From assembly GCF_003946085.1 (NCBI RefSeq), contig NZ_RHOB01000001.1, positions 157,873 to 221,872 of the forward strand: DNA of 64,000 nucleotides. The letters are read 5' to 3'. This DNA is from Levilactobacillus angrenensis. Its GTDB lineage: Bacteria; Bacillota; Bacilli; Lactobacillales; Lactobacillaceae. This document shows positions 7,899 through 16,017 of this stretch, piece by piece (the stretch's first letter is position 1; every line of letters starts with the position of its first letter). The position numbers and the translations under genes were made by a program. Below the pieces are notes generated by a model. It did no database searches. It had not been told where the DNA came from and saw only the letters and a list, made by a program, of their open reading frames with translations.

Positions 7899-9398
7899 GT
7901 GACCGTCGATGGACTCAAACTAAAGTGGCAAAACTTTTGGGGATGGTGGGCGCGACACTGTTCACCGGCCTTACTGGCAACGTTACTGGCTGCAGTGATT
8001 GCGGGTGTTTTACTTTTCGTGCCGCCATTTCACGGCTTGGCTGATAATGGCGATTTTTACCGTGCCCAATTTGTCAATGGTCTGTATCATTTGAAGGGCT
8101 ACAGCATGCTGGATTTTGTGACGCCTAAGCTGGGAATTATGCAGTATTACAACGATACGACTGCCGCCGTCTTTTCTTCCCAGCCGCTCTTTGTTAAATT
8201 GGCCATCCTGCTCAATCAGGCAGTCTATAGCAAGACGGTTTTTGACTTGCGTTTTATGGGGTTGGTCTACTATTTACCTTACTTGGGCAGTATCTATCTA
8301 CTGACTACGGCCATGACGGCACCCTACCGAAAGCTGCGTAGCTATCTGATTGCGCTACTGATTGTCTTTGTCTTTGCGGATTCTTCATTTACTTTATACT
8401 TCAATTCATTTTTTGCAGAACCGGGCATGCTGATTTTGATGTTATATGCTTTTGCCGCATTGATGTTGGTGGCCCGCCGACCGGACTGGCATCCGCGCGT
8501 TTTGACGGTGGTCTATTTTGTCAGCATCATGCTACTGATTGCTAATAAACAGCAGAATGCCCCCTTGGCCCTGAGCTATGCCGTCACCAGCATTGGCTTA
8601 TTCTTCATCTTTAAAAAGCGCGCGCAGTGGCTCTGGATTCTGGGCGGCATTGCCGGTATTTTGGTGACAGGAGTTCTGACGTACACACTCATTACGCAAC
8701 AATTTAACGATATTAATCAGTATCAGGCATTTACACATGGGGTGCTCTTACATACGGATGACCCGAGTAAAAAGATTGCCCAACGGGGGGTAGACGAACA
8801 GTACGCCCTGATGCGTAATCAGGACTATTACCCGAAAAACTTTGCGGCAATCAATCCCAGTGCCAAGTCGGTCAAACGTGGTCTCAATGATCGGACAGGC
8901 TTTGGCTGGATCATGGGGTATTATCTGCACCATTATCCGCAATTTCATACGCTATTGGACGTCGCAGCCGGGGATATGATGATTACGCAGGTCAAGGCGG
9001 TAGGGGATTATCAGCAGGCGAGTGGTAAGCCGGCCGGCGCCCAGGTGACCTACTTCACTGGTTTTAGTAATTTAGCGGGAGCCTTCTTCCCGCAAAAGTT
9101 CTCCTTTGATATTCTGTTGACCATTGCCTTATTGGTCGTCTTTGGTATTGGGGCTTATAACGATTTAGTCCATAAGCGGGTAGCCAATGTTGTGCGCTTC
9201 TTCTTGGTCATGGGGTTATTGACCGTCTTTATCTTCGTCCCGATCATTTCCATCATTGGGGATGGCGATGCTGATTTGGCAAAGCACTTATTTATGGTGC
9301 CGGTCAGCTTGGACTTGATCTTAGTCATGTTTGTTGCCGACTTGTTGAATCATCGGCTGTGGCATTCGGATGGAAACATTGAGGAGGATGAAGCGTGA
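7899..9398 (+). CDS. Polytopic membrane protein of the exopolysaccharide locus
   Basis: A 499-residue protein with about ten to twelve hydrophobic helices and a large extracytoplasmic loop after helix one that carries PPFHGLADNGDFYRAQ and a second one around residues 270-370. Acidic residues at the end of the first loop recall GT-C fold glycosyltransferases, but I do not see a firm motif. Equivalent large membrane proteins precede the glycosyltransferase in Listeria-type pss loci. The GTG at 7899 follows AAAGGAGG (7885-7892); an earlier GTG at 7881 lies in front of that site. Its stop overlaps the start of the next gene (GTGA), so they are translationally coupled. Confidence 0.75.
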   Translation: MTVDGLKLKWQNFWGWWARHCSPALLATLLAAVIAGVLLFVPPFHGLADNGDFYRAQFVNGLYHLKGYSMLDFVTPKLGIMQYYNDTTAAVFSSQPLFVKLAILLNQAVYSKTVFDLRFMGLVYYLPYLGSIYLLTTAMTAPYRKLRSYLIALLIVFVFADSSFTLYFNSFFAEPGMLILMLYAFAALMLVARRPDWHPRVLTVVYFVSIMLLIANKQQNAPLALSYAVTSIGLFFIFKKRAQWLWILGGIAGILVTGVLTYTLITQQFNDINQYQAFTHGVLLHTDDPSKKIAQRGVDEQYALMRNQDYYPKNFAAINPSAKSVKRGLNDRTGFGWIMGYYLHHYPQFHTLLDVAAGDMMITQVKAVGDYQQASGKPAGAQVTYFTGFSNLAGAFFPQKFSFDILLTIALLVVFGIGAYNDLVHKRVANVVRFFLVMGLLTVFIFVPIISIIGDGDADLAKHLFMVPVSLDLILVMFVADLLNHRLWHSDGNIEEDEA

Positions 9399-10957
9399 AA
9401 AAACGACTATTCCTATTCATGGTGATGTTACTAGGTGGCTTGCTTCTGGGGGCTTTGCCGGTAACGGCCCAGGGCGCGAGTAGGCGAGTTCTGATCGTCT
9501 ATGACGCGTTAAATCCAACGGTTGACGGGCAACAGAAGTTAGCAGGCCTTCAGCAACTGTTAGCCAGTACGGGGGCGACAACGCAGACAGAAAAACTGAG
9601 CGATTATTATGCGGGACAGTTAACGACCAAAAAATATGCGGGGGTGGTCACCTTAATTAATTGGCCTCAGGGAGAGTCGCACAATGCGGCCTTTACCCGG
9701 GATCGTCAGGCCTTTGCGGGTCAGAAGTTGCATATTGGCCAGCAACTGAGTCGCGCGGAAGCCCGCCAATTACATGCCGTTCGGCACAATATTTATCACC
9801 AACAGTTGACAGTGACGGCGGGAGGCCAGCGGCAATTACTGCCATTTAGTGAGGACATCACCGTGTTGCGCGTGAAACGCGGCGCCCGTCATTTTGGGCA
9901 GTTGCAACCGCAAAATCAAGGCATCGGCCATTACCCCTATGGCACGGTGGTCGGTCACGCTGGCTATCTGCCCTACTTTGAAGCCAGTGGGTTTAGCCAA
10001 GTCTTGGCAGGCCAAACGATTGCGCAACTCTTTGGGCGGGCTCCTCAGCAACGGCCATTATTGACCATTACGGGAGTAACCCCTTATAGTAATCTGGCGC
10101 GGCTGACCAAACTAGCCATCAAACTCAATGCAGCGGGGATTCCCTTTGCCGTGAGTACCACGTCGGTTGCTGACAACACGTCTTTAAGGGCCTTTTCACG
10201 GTTCACCAAAGCGTTGCGTGTCGTGGAAAACAACCAAGGCGTCATTTTCTTGCAGGTTCCCATCGTTGGCGCAGCTAATCGTCAAAGCGGCTCGTTGCTG
10301 GAACAAACAATGGTTGAAGAACTTAATCAGTTGGGGCAACGCCAAGTCATACCGGTGGGCATCAGTGCACCAATCTATTGGAATCAAGATAGGCTCTTTC
10401 GGCGTTACGGCTTAGCGCGGTCTAATAACGTGTTATTTTTGCCTAATCCGGATACCACAACTTTTGCGGCCCAAGATAATCGGGGCGCCACGTATCCCCG
10501 GACGTGGACGGGGCTCAGTCTCCACAGTTTATTGACGGTTAAAAATGGCCAGCAGATTGCCGTTAATCAGTTGAAATTTCCCGTCAGAACAGCGTTGACC
10601 GTGGCCTTTCCAACTAACCAGAAACGATTAGTCGCCATGCTCAGACAGGTCACGAGATTAGATGTTGGCTGGTATCAGCCGCAGGCACAATTGCGGGCCA
10701 AAATCACCAGCGGATCGGCCACGTTTGGGTACCGTGACGGTATCTATTATCTGAACGGCAGTCCGGTCACTGTGGGCACCGAGGCAACTGGCGTACCGAA
10801 CTATCATTTTTCCCAAACCCGGCATGTGGCACTAGATCGCTACTTCAAGGTTCAAGGAAATATTCTCTTCGTTTTCTTTACGATAACTACGATTGTATTG
10901 GTGGTCTTCTTATTTCTGGGGCGACGAATCTATCGCCAAATGTTTCGGCGTAAGTAA
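9395..10957 (+). CDS. DUF2334-like extracytoplasmic protein of the exopolysaccharide locus
   Basis: A 520-residue protein with a signal peptide (residues 1 to about 29), an extracytoplasmic part and a C-terminal transmembrane helix (about 490-512) with a basic end. The segment LTITGVTPYSNLARL followed by AGIPFAVS matches the core of DUF2334 proteins, which are related to polysaccharide deacetylases; a typical NodB metal triad is not evident, so enzyme activity is uncertain. GTG start overlapping the previous stop by four bases, with GAGGAGGA upstream. It ends the first half of the locus; 470 bases with a repeat separate it from the glycosyltransferase. Confidence 0.7.
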   Translation: MKKRLFLFMVMLLGGLLLGALPVTAQGASRRVLIVYDALNPTVDGQQKLAGLQQLLASTGATTQTEKLSDYYAGQLTTKKYAGVVTLINWPQGESHNAAFTRDRQAFAGQKLHIGQQLSRAEARQLHAVRHNIYHQQLTVTAGGQRQLLPFSEDITVLRVKRGARHFGQLQPQNQGIGHYPYGTVVGHAGYLPYFEASGFSQVLAGQTIAQLFGRAPQQRPLLTITGVTPYSNLARLTKLAIKLNAAGIPFAVSTTSVADNTSLRAFSRFTKALRVVENNQGVIFLQVPIVGAANRQSGSLLEQTMVEELNQLGQRQVIPVGISAPIYWNQDRLFRRYGLARSNNVLFLPNPDTTTFAAQDNRGATYPRTWTGLSLHSLLTVKNGQQIAVNQLKFPVRTALTVAFPTNQKRLVAMLRQVTRLDVGWYQPQAQLRAKITSGSATFGYRDGIYYLNGSPVTVGTEATGVPNYHFSQTRHVALDRYFKVQGNILFVFFTITTIVLVVFLFLGRRIYRQMFRRK

Positions 10958-11007
10958 GCTTGCCGGCAAGCGTTGACGGGTTAGCTGATGGAAATTGGGT
11001 TATGACT

Positions 11008-11175
11008 ATTGTCACCAGGTGACTCATGATGTAAAAATGAGTCGTTTACAGCTTCGTAGTGGGTACTGGTCGCCTACCGTCCGCCAACTATGGGTTGGAA
11101 CGCGGTGGGCGGACCGGACCGATCCTGAGAAGCGGTCTCGGCCTCGCTTTGAGCCGGGAATCGCGTCTCAAAGAC
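11008..11175 (+). repeat. Dispersed repeat, copy 1
   Basis: About 168 bases that recur inverted at 17949-18118 with long identical blocks, for example CCAACTATGGGTTGGAACGC, then GGTGGGCGGACCGGACCGA, then GGTCTCGGCCTCGCTTTGAG. Both copies keep the hairpin CTTTGAG/CTCAAAG although the loop between the arms differs, which hints at RNA or DNA structure. In this copy GCCAACTATGGGTT (11083-11096) has a perfect inverted partner AACCCATAGTTGGC at 11196-11209, so the element can fold into a long hairpin. Confidence 0.85.
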
Positions 11176-11209
11176 GCCAGTTGCCTAAGCGGCTGAACCC
11201 ATAGTTGGC
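11083..11209. repeat. 14-bp perfect inverted repeat inside copy 1
   Basis: Arms 11083-11096 and 11196-11209. Weaker complementarity continues outside the arms (ACTGGT... against ...ACCAGT at about 11063 and 11234), giving an imperfect hairpin of roughly 180-200 bases. Confidence 0.75.
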
Positions 11210-11263
11210 AGACTCCCGGCTACAAGAGTGCGTACCAGTGGAAGTCAGCTTAGCCCCAGTTAG

Positions 11264-11413
11264 CAGCTAATTTGGCAACCAGTCTTTGGCCAATACAATG
11301 GTGTTGGTAATCTCTGGCAGACGCAGGCTCTTGGTTTCGCTAATTTTAGTGGACAGAACACTGTTGTTCCGGGAATTACCGCGTTAATGCTACTTCCAAC
11401 CTTTAGTTGTTAA
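11264..11413 (+). pseudogene. Possible gene relic between repeat and glycosyltransferase
   Basis: A 49-codon frame with no ATG, GTG or TTG start near its beginning and a stop codon just before it. Its translation (including QPVFGQYNGVGNLWQ and GFANFSGQNTVVPG) has the composition of a real protein end. It may be the end of a gene displaced by the repeat, or chance. No family recognised. Confidence 0.25.
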
Positions 11414-11429
11414 GAAAAGAGGGTGTGTC

Positions 11430-12683
11430 ATGAGCATTTTAGATTACTTTGTCTTTGCTGCAATTTTAATCATCTGGGGCATCTTGGTGGTGAATTTGAT
11501 TTTAACGATGGCGGGGTACACGCAGTACTTGAAGGACGCGCGTACGCCAGCGCCGCAGTTGCCTACCCAAGTACCGTTCGTTTCGGTAATGGTTCCCGCG
11601 CACAATGAGGGTATCGTCATTGTGAAGACGGTCTTGTCGCTACTGAACTTTGATTATCCCCATGACCGGTACGAAATTATTGTGATCAATGATAACTCCA
11701 GTGATAACTCGGCGACTTTACTCAAGCAGATTCAAACCACCTACCCGCAACGTAATTTGGAAGTCATCAACACAGACAAGGTCACGGGGGGCAAGGGTAA
11801 ATCCAATGCCCTAAATATTGCGTTGAAACAAGCCAAGGGCAGCATTATCTCTGTTTACGATGCGGACAATACGCCGGAGCGGCCAGCATTACGGTATCTA
11901 GTGGCTGAGTTGATGCAAGATGATACATACGGTGCGGTCATTGGTAAATTTCGGACGCGTAACAAGAATGCTTCGTTGTTGACGCGGTTCATCAACGTCG
12001 AGACCCTCTCATTTCAATGGATGGCTCAGGCCGGTCGTCTACGATTGTTTAAGCTGTGTACGATTCCCGGGACCAACTACGTGATTCGCCGGTCACTGCT
12101 AGATAAAATTGGTGGTTGGGACACCAAGGCCTTAGCCGAGGACACCGAAATCAGCTTTCGGGTGTATCGCTTGGGCTACCGAATTTATTTTCAACCCAAG
12201 GCCGTTACCTGGGAACAGGAGCCGCAAACACTAGACGTTTGGTTTCATCAGCGAACACGCTGGGTCAAGGGCAACATTTACGTGATTTTGAAGAACTTGC
12301 CGCTGATTTTTCGTAAGAGTGGCCGGCGAATCCGATTTGATCTCTTGTATTTTCTGTCGGTCTACTTTCTCTTAATGACTTCACTGATTCTTTCCGATTC
12401 GGTGTTTGTTCTTTCGGTTGCCGGGGTGGCGCATTCCAATCTTCTGGGATTCAATAACTTCCTGTGGGCCTTTGCGATTCTGTTGTTCGTCATTAGTACC
12501 TTTGTGACAATTACCACTGAGAAAGGGGAAATGACACTGGGAAACTTGTTAGTTATTATTTTTATGTACGTCGTTTATAGTCAAATGTGGCTAGCGGTAG
12601 CTGCTTATGGAATGGTGGGGTATATTCGTGAACAAGTCTTTCATCAACAAGCAAAATGGTATAAGACCAAGCGCTATCAGTAG
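11430..12683 (+). CDS. BcsA-like family 2 glycosyltransferase (exopolysaccharide polymerase)
   Basis: A 417-residue processive inner-membrane glycosyltransferase. N-terminal helix (about 5-28), then a GT2 catalytic domain: MVPAHNE at 54-60, VINDNSSDNS, the metal-binding DAD at 144-146, the acceptor-site ED in LAEDTE (237-238) and QRTRW at 274-278, the QxxRW signature of chain-forming synthases. Four C-terminal helices (about 305-400) form the export channel. Length and layout are like PgaC or Listeria PssC and shorter than cellulose synthases; there is no PilZ domain, so c-di-GMP control must come from another protein, presumably the GGDEF-like protein three genes on. The substrate sugar cannot be deduced. 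The next gene starts inside its 3' end. Confidence 0.88.
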   Translation: MSILDYFVFAAILIIWGILVVNLILTMAGYTQYLKDARTPAPQLPTQVPFVSVMVPAHNEGIVIVKTVLSLLNFDYPHDRYEIIVINDNSSDNSATLLKQIQTTYPQRNLEVINTDKVTGGKGKSNALNIALKQAKGSIISVYDADNTPERPALRYLVAELMQDDTYGAVIGKFRTRNKNASLLTRFINVETLSFQWMAQAGRLRLFKLCTIPGTNYVIRRSLLDKIGGWDTKALAEDTEISFRVYRLGYRIYFQPKAVTWEQEPQTLDVWFHQRTRWVKGNIYVILKNLPLIFRKSGRRIRFDLLYFLSVYFLLMTSLILSDSVFVLSVAGVAHSNLLGFNNFLWAFAILLFVISTFVTITTEKGEMTLGNLLVIIFMYVVYSQMWLAVAAYGMVGYIREQVFHQQAKWYKTKRYQ

Positions 12684-14769
12684 CCGGGTGATTTTAGCCG
12701 GTATGCTCTTTATTCTGATGGCTTGTGGGGTGTTAGGCACCACGACGACTGCCAGTGCCAAAGCGGCGTTAAAGACCTACACGCAGCCGTTTCAAAACAC
12801 GACCACTAGTCTGTCTGGTCAGTCCGTTGAGATGAGTACGTACTTTATCAAAATGGACTATTGGGACGTGAAAAAAGCGACATTGAATCTGAATTATCAG
12901 GTGTCACAACTTTCTAGTCGGCAGTTATCGGATATCACGGTTTCTTTGGGTGGCGTGAAATTTGCCTCGTTTCGACCGAAAAAACAAACGGGCTTGCAGA
13001 CCAAGACGATTCGCATCCCGTTGCGGCTCTTGGCCGGTCAAAATGAACTGAAAATCAGTGGTCAGGTGTTGAATCGTGCCGGCAAACAAGATTATCGGCT
13101 GACGCAGACGCCGGCCAACTGGCTGACAGTAGATAATCGTTCAGACGTGAATTTTCAATACGCCTTGAAGGCACCGACGCGTAACATCGATTCCTTCTAT
13201 GATCATTTCTCGGGGCCGGATACTATCGTGAACCGGAATGCCTATATTACAGTGCCTAACGCTGCTAACAATGCGGAACTAGCTGCAAGTATGTACGCGT
13301 TAACGGGGGAATCACGGGTCATCACCACGGAAAATCAACAGATTCCGGTGGTCCAATTCAGTAGCGCGGATGGGCAAAAAGCCGATTACCAACTGGTGAT
13401 GGCGGAGTACCAACATTTGCCGACACGATTTAAGAGACTATTTCGGACCGCTGACCTGAAAAATGCGGCGCAAATCAAGCGAGTTGACCTGAAGCATAAA
13501 CACTACTTAGTAGTCACGGCGACGACGGGGGCACTGTTGAAAAAAGCCGCGCGGTTCGTGGCTAATTCCGAGCTGATGAAAGAGTCTAAGCATCCAACAG
13601 AGCGGATTACCCTCGCAACACAGACTTTTACGTCAACGCTGAACTATGATGGCAAATATCAGTTGACGACCAGCGCGGATAAAATCACTGGCGCGGATCA
13701 TCAGGAACGGCAGTATTTTGTCAGCCTCCCGGTCGATCGCAATAATGCTGATGGATCGACCATCAGCATTCATTTCCGCTATGCCCGTAATCTGGATTTT
13801 AAAAATTCACTGGCCACGGTATATGTGAATGATACGGCCGTGGGGAGTGAGCGGTTAAGCGCCGCCCGGGCGGACAACGATACGCTGACGGTGGCGTTGC
13901 CTAAAGGGATGGCCTTGGGCAATAGCTTCACCGTTCGGGTTGCCCTAGACCTACCGCTAAAAGGCTCGGCGACCACGCAAAATAATAATCAGACGCCCTG
14001 GGCCAGCATCGAGCCCGACTCGGTTGCCAGAATCAAATCGGCACCGGGCAATGACCTGCTCTTTAGTAACTATCCGAATTTATTTTTGAAGAATTCGACC
14101 TACGATGATTTGGCGGTAGTCCGCCCGCAGACGATGTCCGCGACGGACTACCAGACGTTGACCAATATTTTCAATCTGATTGGCAATTATGCGGAGAATA
14201 ACCGGGGAAAGATCACCTTTTATCAGCATCAGCCCAGCAAGGCGGTCATGGCCGATGCTAATGTGATTGCCTTTGGGACACCGCGGCGTAACGAGGTGAT
14301 TCATCGATTGAATCATCAGCTATACTTTAAATACAACGCAGCAGAGACCGGATTCTTGTCGAATGAAAAGCTGAGCATTGAACAGAAGTACGGCCAGACG
14401 ATTGGAAGCGCCCAGTTATTGCGGTCGCCGTACAACGCTAAGAAGGGGTTGTTGGTCGTAACGGGCGCCACCGACACGGCAACGTATCTGGCTTCGACGC
14501 AGATCAATTATCAGCGTAACATCGCCCAATACACGGGGGATGCCATTGTGGTCGATCCTGACAATAATCACAATGGGTATCGATTTAAGAAAAATAAGTT
14601 GATCAATACGGCGTTGAACACGAAACAGGCCATTAGCCGGCATTCGCAACAATTGCTGTACTTGGGGCTGGGGCTCATCATGATTATGGTCGTGACGATT
14701 GCGCTATTGCTCCTACTGTGGAAGCATGGCAGTTTGCATCGCCGGCGAAAGGGGGCACGGCATGACTAA
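12628..14769 (+). CDS. BcsB-like exopolysaccharide synthase accessory protein
   Basis: About 713 residues: signal peptide (ending near TTTTASAKA), a large extracytoplasmic beta-rich part and one C-terminal transmembrane helix (LGLGLIMIMVVTIALLLLLW) with a basic tail, as in BcsB. Segments such as the N-terminal jelly-roll-like domain with LTVDNRSDVNFQY and the ferredoxin-like part starting NAYITVPNAANNAELAASM fit the cellulose synthase regulatory subunit family. Such proteins guide the polymer through the wall and stabilise the synthase. The frame overlaps the glycosyltransferase by 56 bases if GTG 12628 is used; an ATG at 12607 is an alternative. No strong SD is visible for either, consistent with coupling. 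Confidence 0.78.
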   Translation: MNKSFINKQNGIRPSAISSRVILAGMLFILMACGVLGTTTTASAKAALKTYTQPFQNTTTSLSGQSVEMSTYFIKMDYWDVKKATLNLNYQVSQLSSRQLSDITVSLGGVKFASFRPKKQTGLQTKTIRIPLRLLAGQNELKISGQVLNRAGKQDYRLTQTPANWLTVDNRSDVNFQYALKAPTRNIDSFYDHFSGPDTIVNRNAYITVPNAANNAELAASMYALTGESRVITTENQQIPVVQFSSADGQKADYQLVMAEYQHLPTRFKRLFRTADLKNAAQIKRVDLKHKHYLVVTATTGALLKKAARFVANSELMKESKHPTERITLATQTFTSTLNYDGKYQLTTSADKITGADHQERQYFVSLPVDRNNADGSTISIHFRYARNLDFKNSLATVYVNDTAVGSERLSAARADNDTLTVALPKGMALGNSFTVRVALDLPLKGSATTQNNNQTPWASIEPDSVARIKSAPGNDLLFSNYPNLFLKNSTYDDLAVVRPQTMSATDYQTLTNIFNLIGNYAENNRGKITFYQHQPSKAVMADANVIAFGTPRRNEVIHRLNHQLYFKYNAAETGFLSNEKLSIEQKYGQTIGSAQLLRSPYNAKKGLLVVTGATDTATYLASTQINYQRNIAQYTGDAIVVDPDNNHNGYRFKKNKLINTALNTKQAISRHSQQLLYLGLGLIMIMVVTIALLLLLWKHGSLHRRRKGARHD

Positions 14770-15631
14770 TCGTGCAAAAAATTCTAATCGGGAAACGTGG
14801 CTCACGGATATTTATCTGATTGTTTTTTTGATGATGGTCAGTGGCCTGGCACTGGGAATGGCCGCCACGCAGACGCACTACCTGATGATCAACGTGACCT
14901 TTTTAGCTGTGACCATCTGTCTGATCTTATTCACGTACTTTTGGGGGGTTATCACGGGGTTGTTGCTGAACCTAGCGTTTATGTTTGCTCAGATTTTGAT
15001 CGTCATCTACGTCAGCCAAACGCATGCCGACACGGTGGCGTGGGGCCTGCTTTTCTGGCTGGTCTTACCTTTATTGCTTTCAATTTCCTTTTATGGCATG
15101 ACGGCGCATCTGCGTAAGCTTCAGGCAGACAACGTGAAATTGCGCCAGGACCTCATTGAACGTGGGGCCTTTGACGAGTCGACAAACCTACGCACGACGG
15201 TCTCGTTCATCGAAGATACGGCCGTTTTTACTGAAACTAATCGGCGCTTTGACTTGCCAGTAACGACGATGATCATTCGGATTCGTTATTTCCAAGAGAT
15301 GCGCAGTATGATCAGTGATAGCCAGTTGAGTGTGCTCTTGCAGTTAGTTTCAGAGACCATCAAAGGGGCTATGCGAACCAATGATATTACTTATTTGTTG
15401 GACCGAGCTAACCCGACCTGGGGCGTTTTGCTCTTCACGGACGCTGATGGTGCAGAAATTGCCGGCAAGCGCATCAAAGAGAAATTTGATAAGGCCCTGC
15501 TCGACTCCGACAATTTAGCGACGTTAGAGGTTCGGCTGATGGTCGGGGTAGCTAGCTGGGATGCAGAGAAGATGAAGAACCCTTACGACTTGATGAATGC
15601 CGGTATTAAAGAAACCGAATATGATGTTTAG
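14762..15631 (+). CDS. Membrane protein with degenerate GGDEF domain, probable c-di-GMP receptor
   Basis: A 289-residue protein. Four hydrophobic helices (residues about 15-110), a short coiled linker, then a GGDEF-like domain (about 135-289). At the place of the GGDEF active loop the sequence reads ANPTWG (216-221), so synthesis of c-di-GMP is very unlikely. The RxxD inhibitory site is retained as R205-T-N-D208 at the normal distance upstream. A dead active site with an intact I-site is the signature of c-di-GMP receptors such as PelD and Listeria PssE. Start ATG has AAAGGGGG at 14748-14755 and overlaps the stop of the BcsB-like gene by eight bases. It probably activates the glycosyltransferase when c-di-GMP is bound; that is inference from family and context. 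Confidence 0.82.
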   Translation: MTNRAKNSNRETWLTDIYLIVFLMMVSGLALGMAATQTHYLMINVTFLAVTICLILFTYFWGVITGLLLNLAFMFAQILIVIYVSQTHADTVAWGLLFWLVLPLLLSISFYGMTAHLRKLQADNVKLRQDLIERGAFDESTNLRTTVSFIEDTAVFTETNRRFDLPVTTMIIRIRYFQEMRSMISDSQLSVLLQLVSETIKGAMRTNDITYLLDRANPTWGVLLFTDADGAEIAGKRIKEKFDKALLDSDNLATLEVRLMVGVASWDAEKMKNPYDLMNAGIKETEYDV

Positions 15632-15640
15632 GTGGGATGG

Positions 15641-15683
15641 TTAAATGACCGCAGCCCTTTTGGTACAGGCGGCGGTCATTTAA
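15641..15683 (+). terminator. Strong hairpin behind the GGDEF-like gene
   Basis: Perfect 12-bp stem TTAAATGACCGC (15641-15652) / GCGGTCATTTAA (15672-15683). There is no T run, so it is more an mRNA 3' hairpin than a complete terminator. Confidence 0.55.
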
Positions 15684-15696
15684 AGTAGACACACAA

Positions 15697-15730
15697 GAGC
15701 CTGGGATGTCCGGTCCCCAGGCTCGTTTTT
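15697..15730 (+). terminator. Rho-independent terminator of the exopolysaccharide locus
   Basis: Perfect 9-bp stem GAGCCTGGG (15697-15705) / CCCAGGCTC (15716-15724) followed by GTTTTTG. Confidence 0.88.
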
Positions 15731-15742
15731 GTTTACTGATAG

Positions 15743-15898
15743 TTATCGCCGATTCATATAGCGGTAAATGCTGTACAAAATAATTCCGGTCAATACGATG
15801 AGGCCGATAGCCGGATTGTCACGAAAGAGCCAGTGGACGACGCGTAGTGGACTGGTGCCGTGTAAGCCGCCAATTAGGGTGGTAAGGTGAAGCAGCAT
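15743..15898 (-). CDS. 51-residue single-helix membrane protein
   Basis: A short minus-strand gene in the gap before cls. It starts MLLHLTTLIGGLHG, has one hydrophobic helix (AIGLIVLTGIILYSIY, about residues 30-45) and a basic end (RYMNRR). An AGGAG stands eight bases before its ATG, and the codons are normal for the window, so it is likely real although small. Function unknown. It is read towards the terminator of the polysaccharide locus and away from cls; its promoter would lie in the 120-base gap shared with cls. Confidence 0.65.
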   Translation of the reverse strand: MLLHLTTLIGGLHGTSPLRVVHWLFRDNPAIGLIVLTGIILYSIYRYMNRR

Positions 15899-16017
15899 GT
15901 AACCATCTCCTGATGAAATTATTTAAAAAATATCCGAAAAAATTAAGGAAAAGTAAAGACTTTTCAGCGATTTAGCGTATGATGTAAACCACAGAGACCT
16001 AGAGGAGGGTATTACCC

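Larger units (their letters stand above)
10958..11429. other. Gene-free region splitting the exopolysaccharide locus
   Basis: Contains the palindrome GCTTGCCGGCAAGC (10958-10971) right behind the upstream stop codon, repeat copy 1 (11008-11175), its distal inverted arm (to about 11240), and an open frame without start (11264-11413). The open frame 10995-11204 lies within the repeat and has no supporting features, so it is not called. AAGAAAAGAGGG before 11430 is the RBS of the glycosyltransferase. Confidence 0.7.

Noticed and set aside
10995..11204. 69-codon open frame in the intergenic repeat
   Set aside because: It lies wholly within the non-coding repeat, has an Arg-rich unlikely composition and no RBS; the same frame is not kept in copy 2.
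14762..15631. Active diguanylate cyclase
   Set aside because: The GGDEF loop is replaced by ANPTWG, so catalysis is very unlikely.
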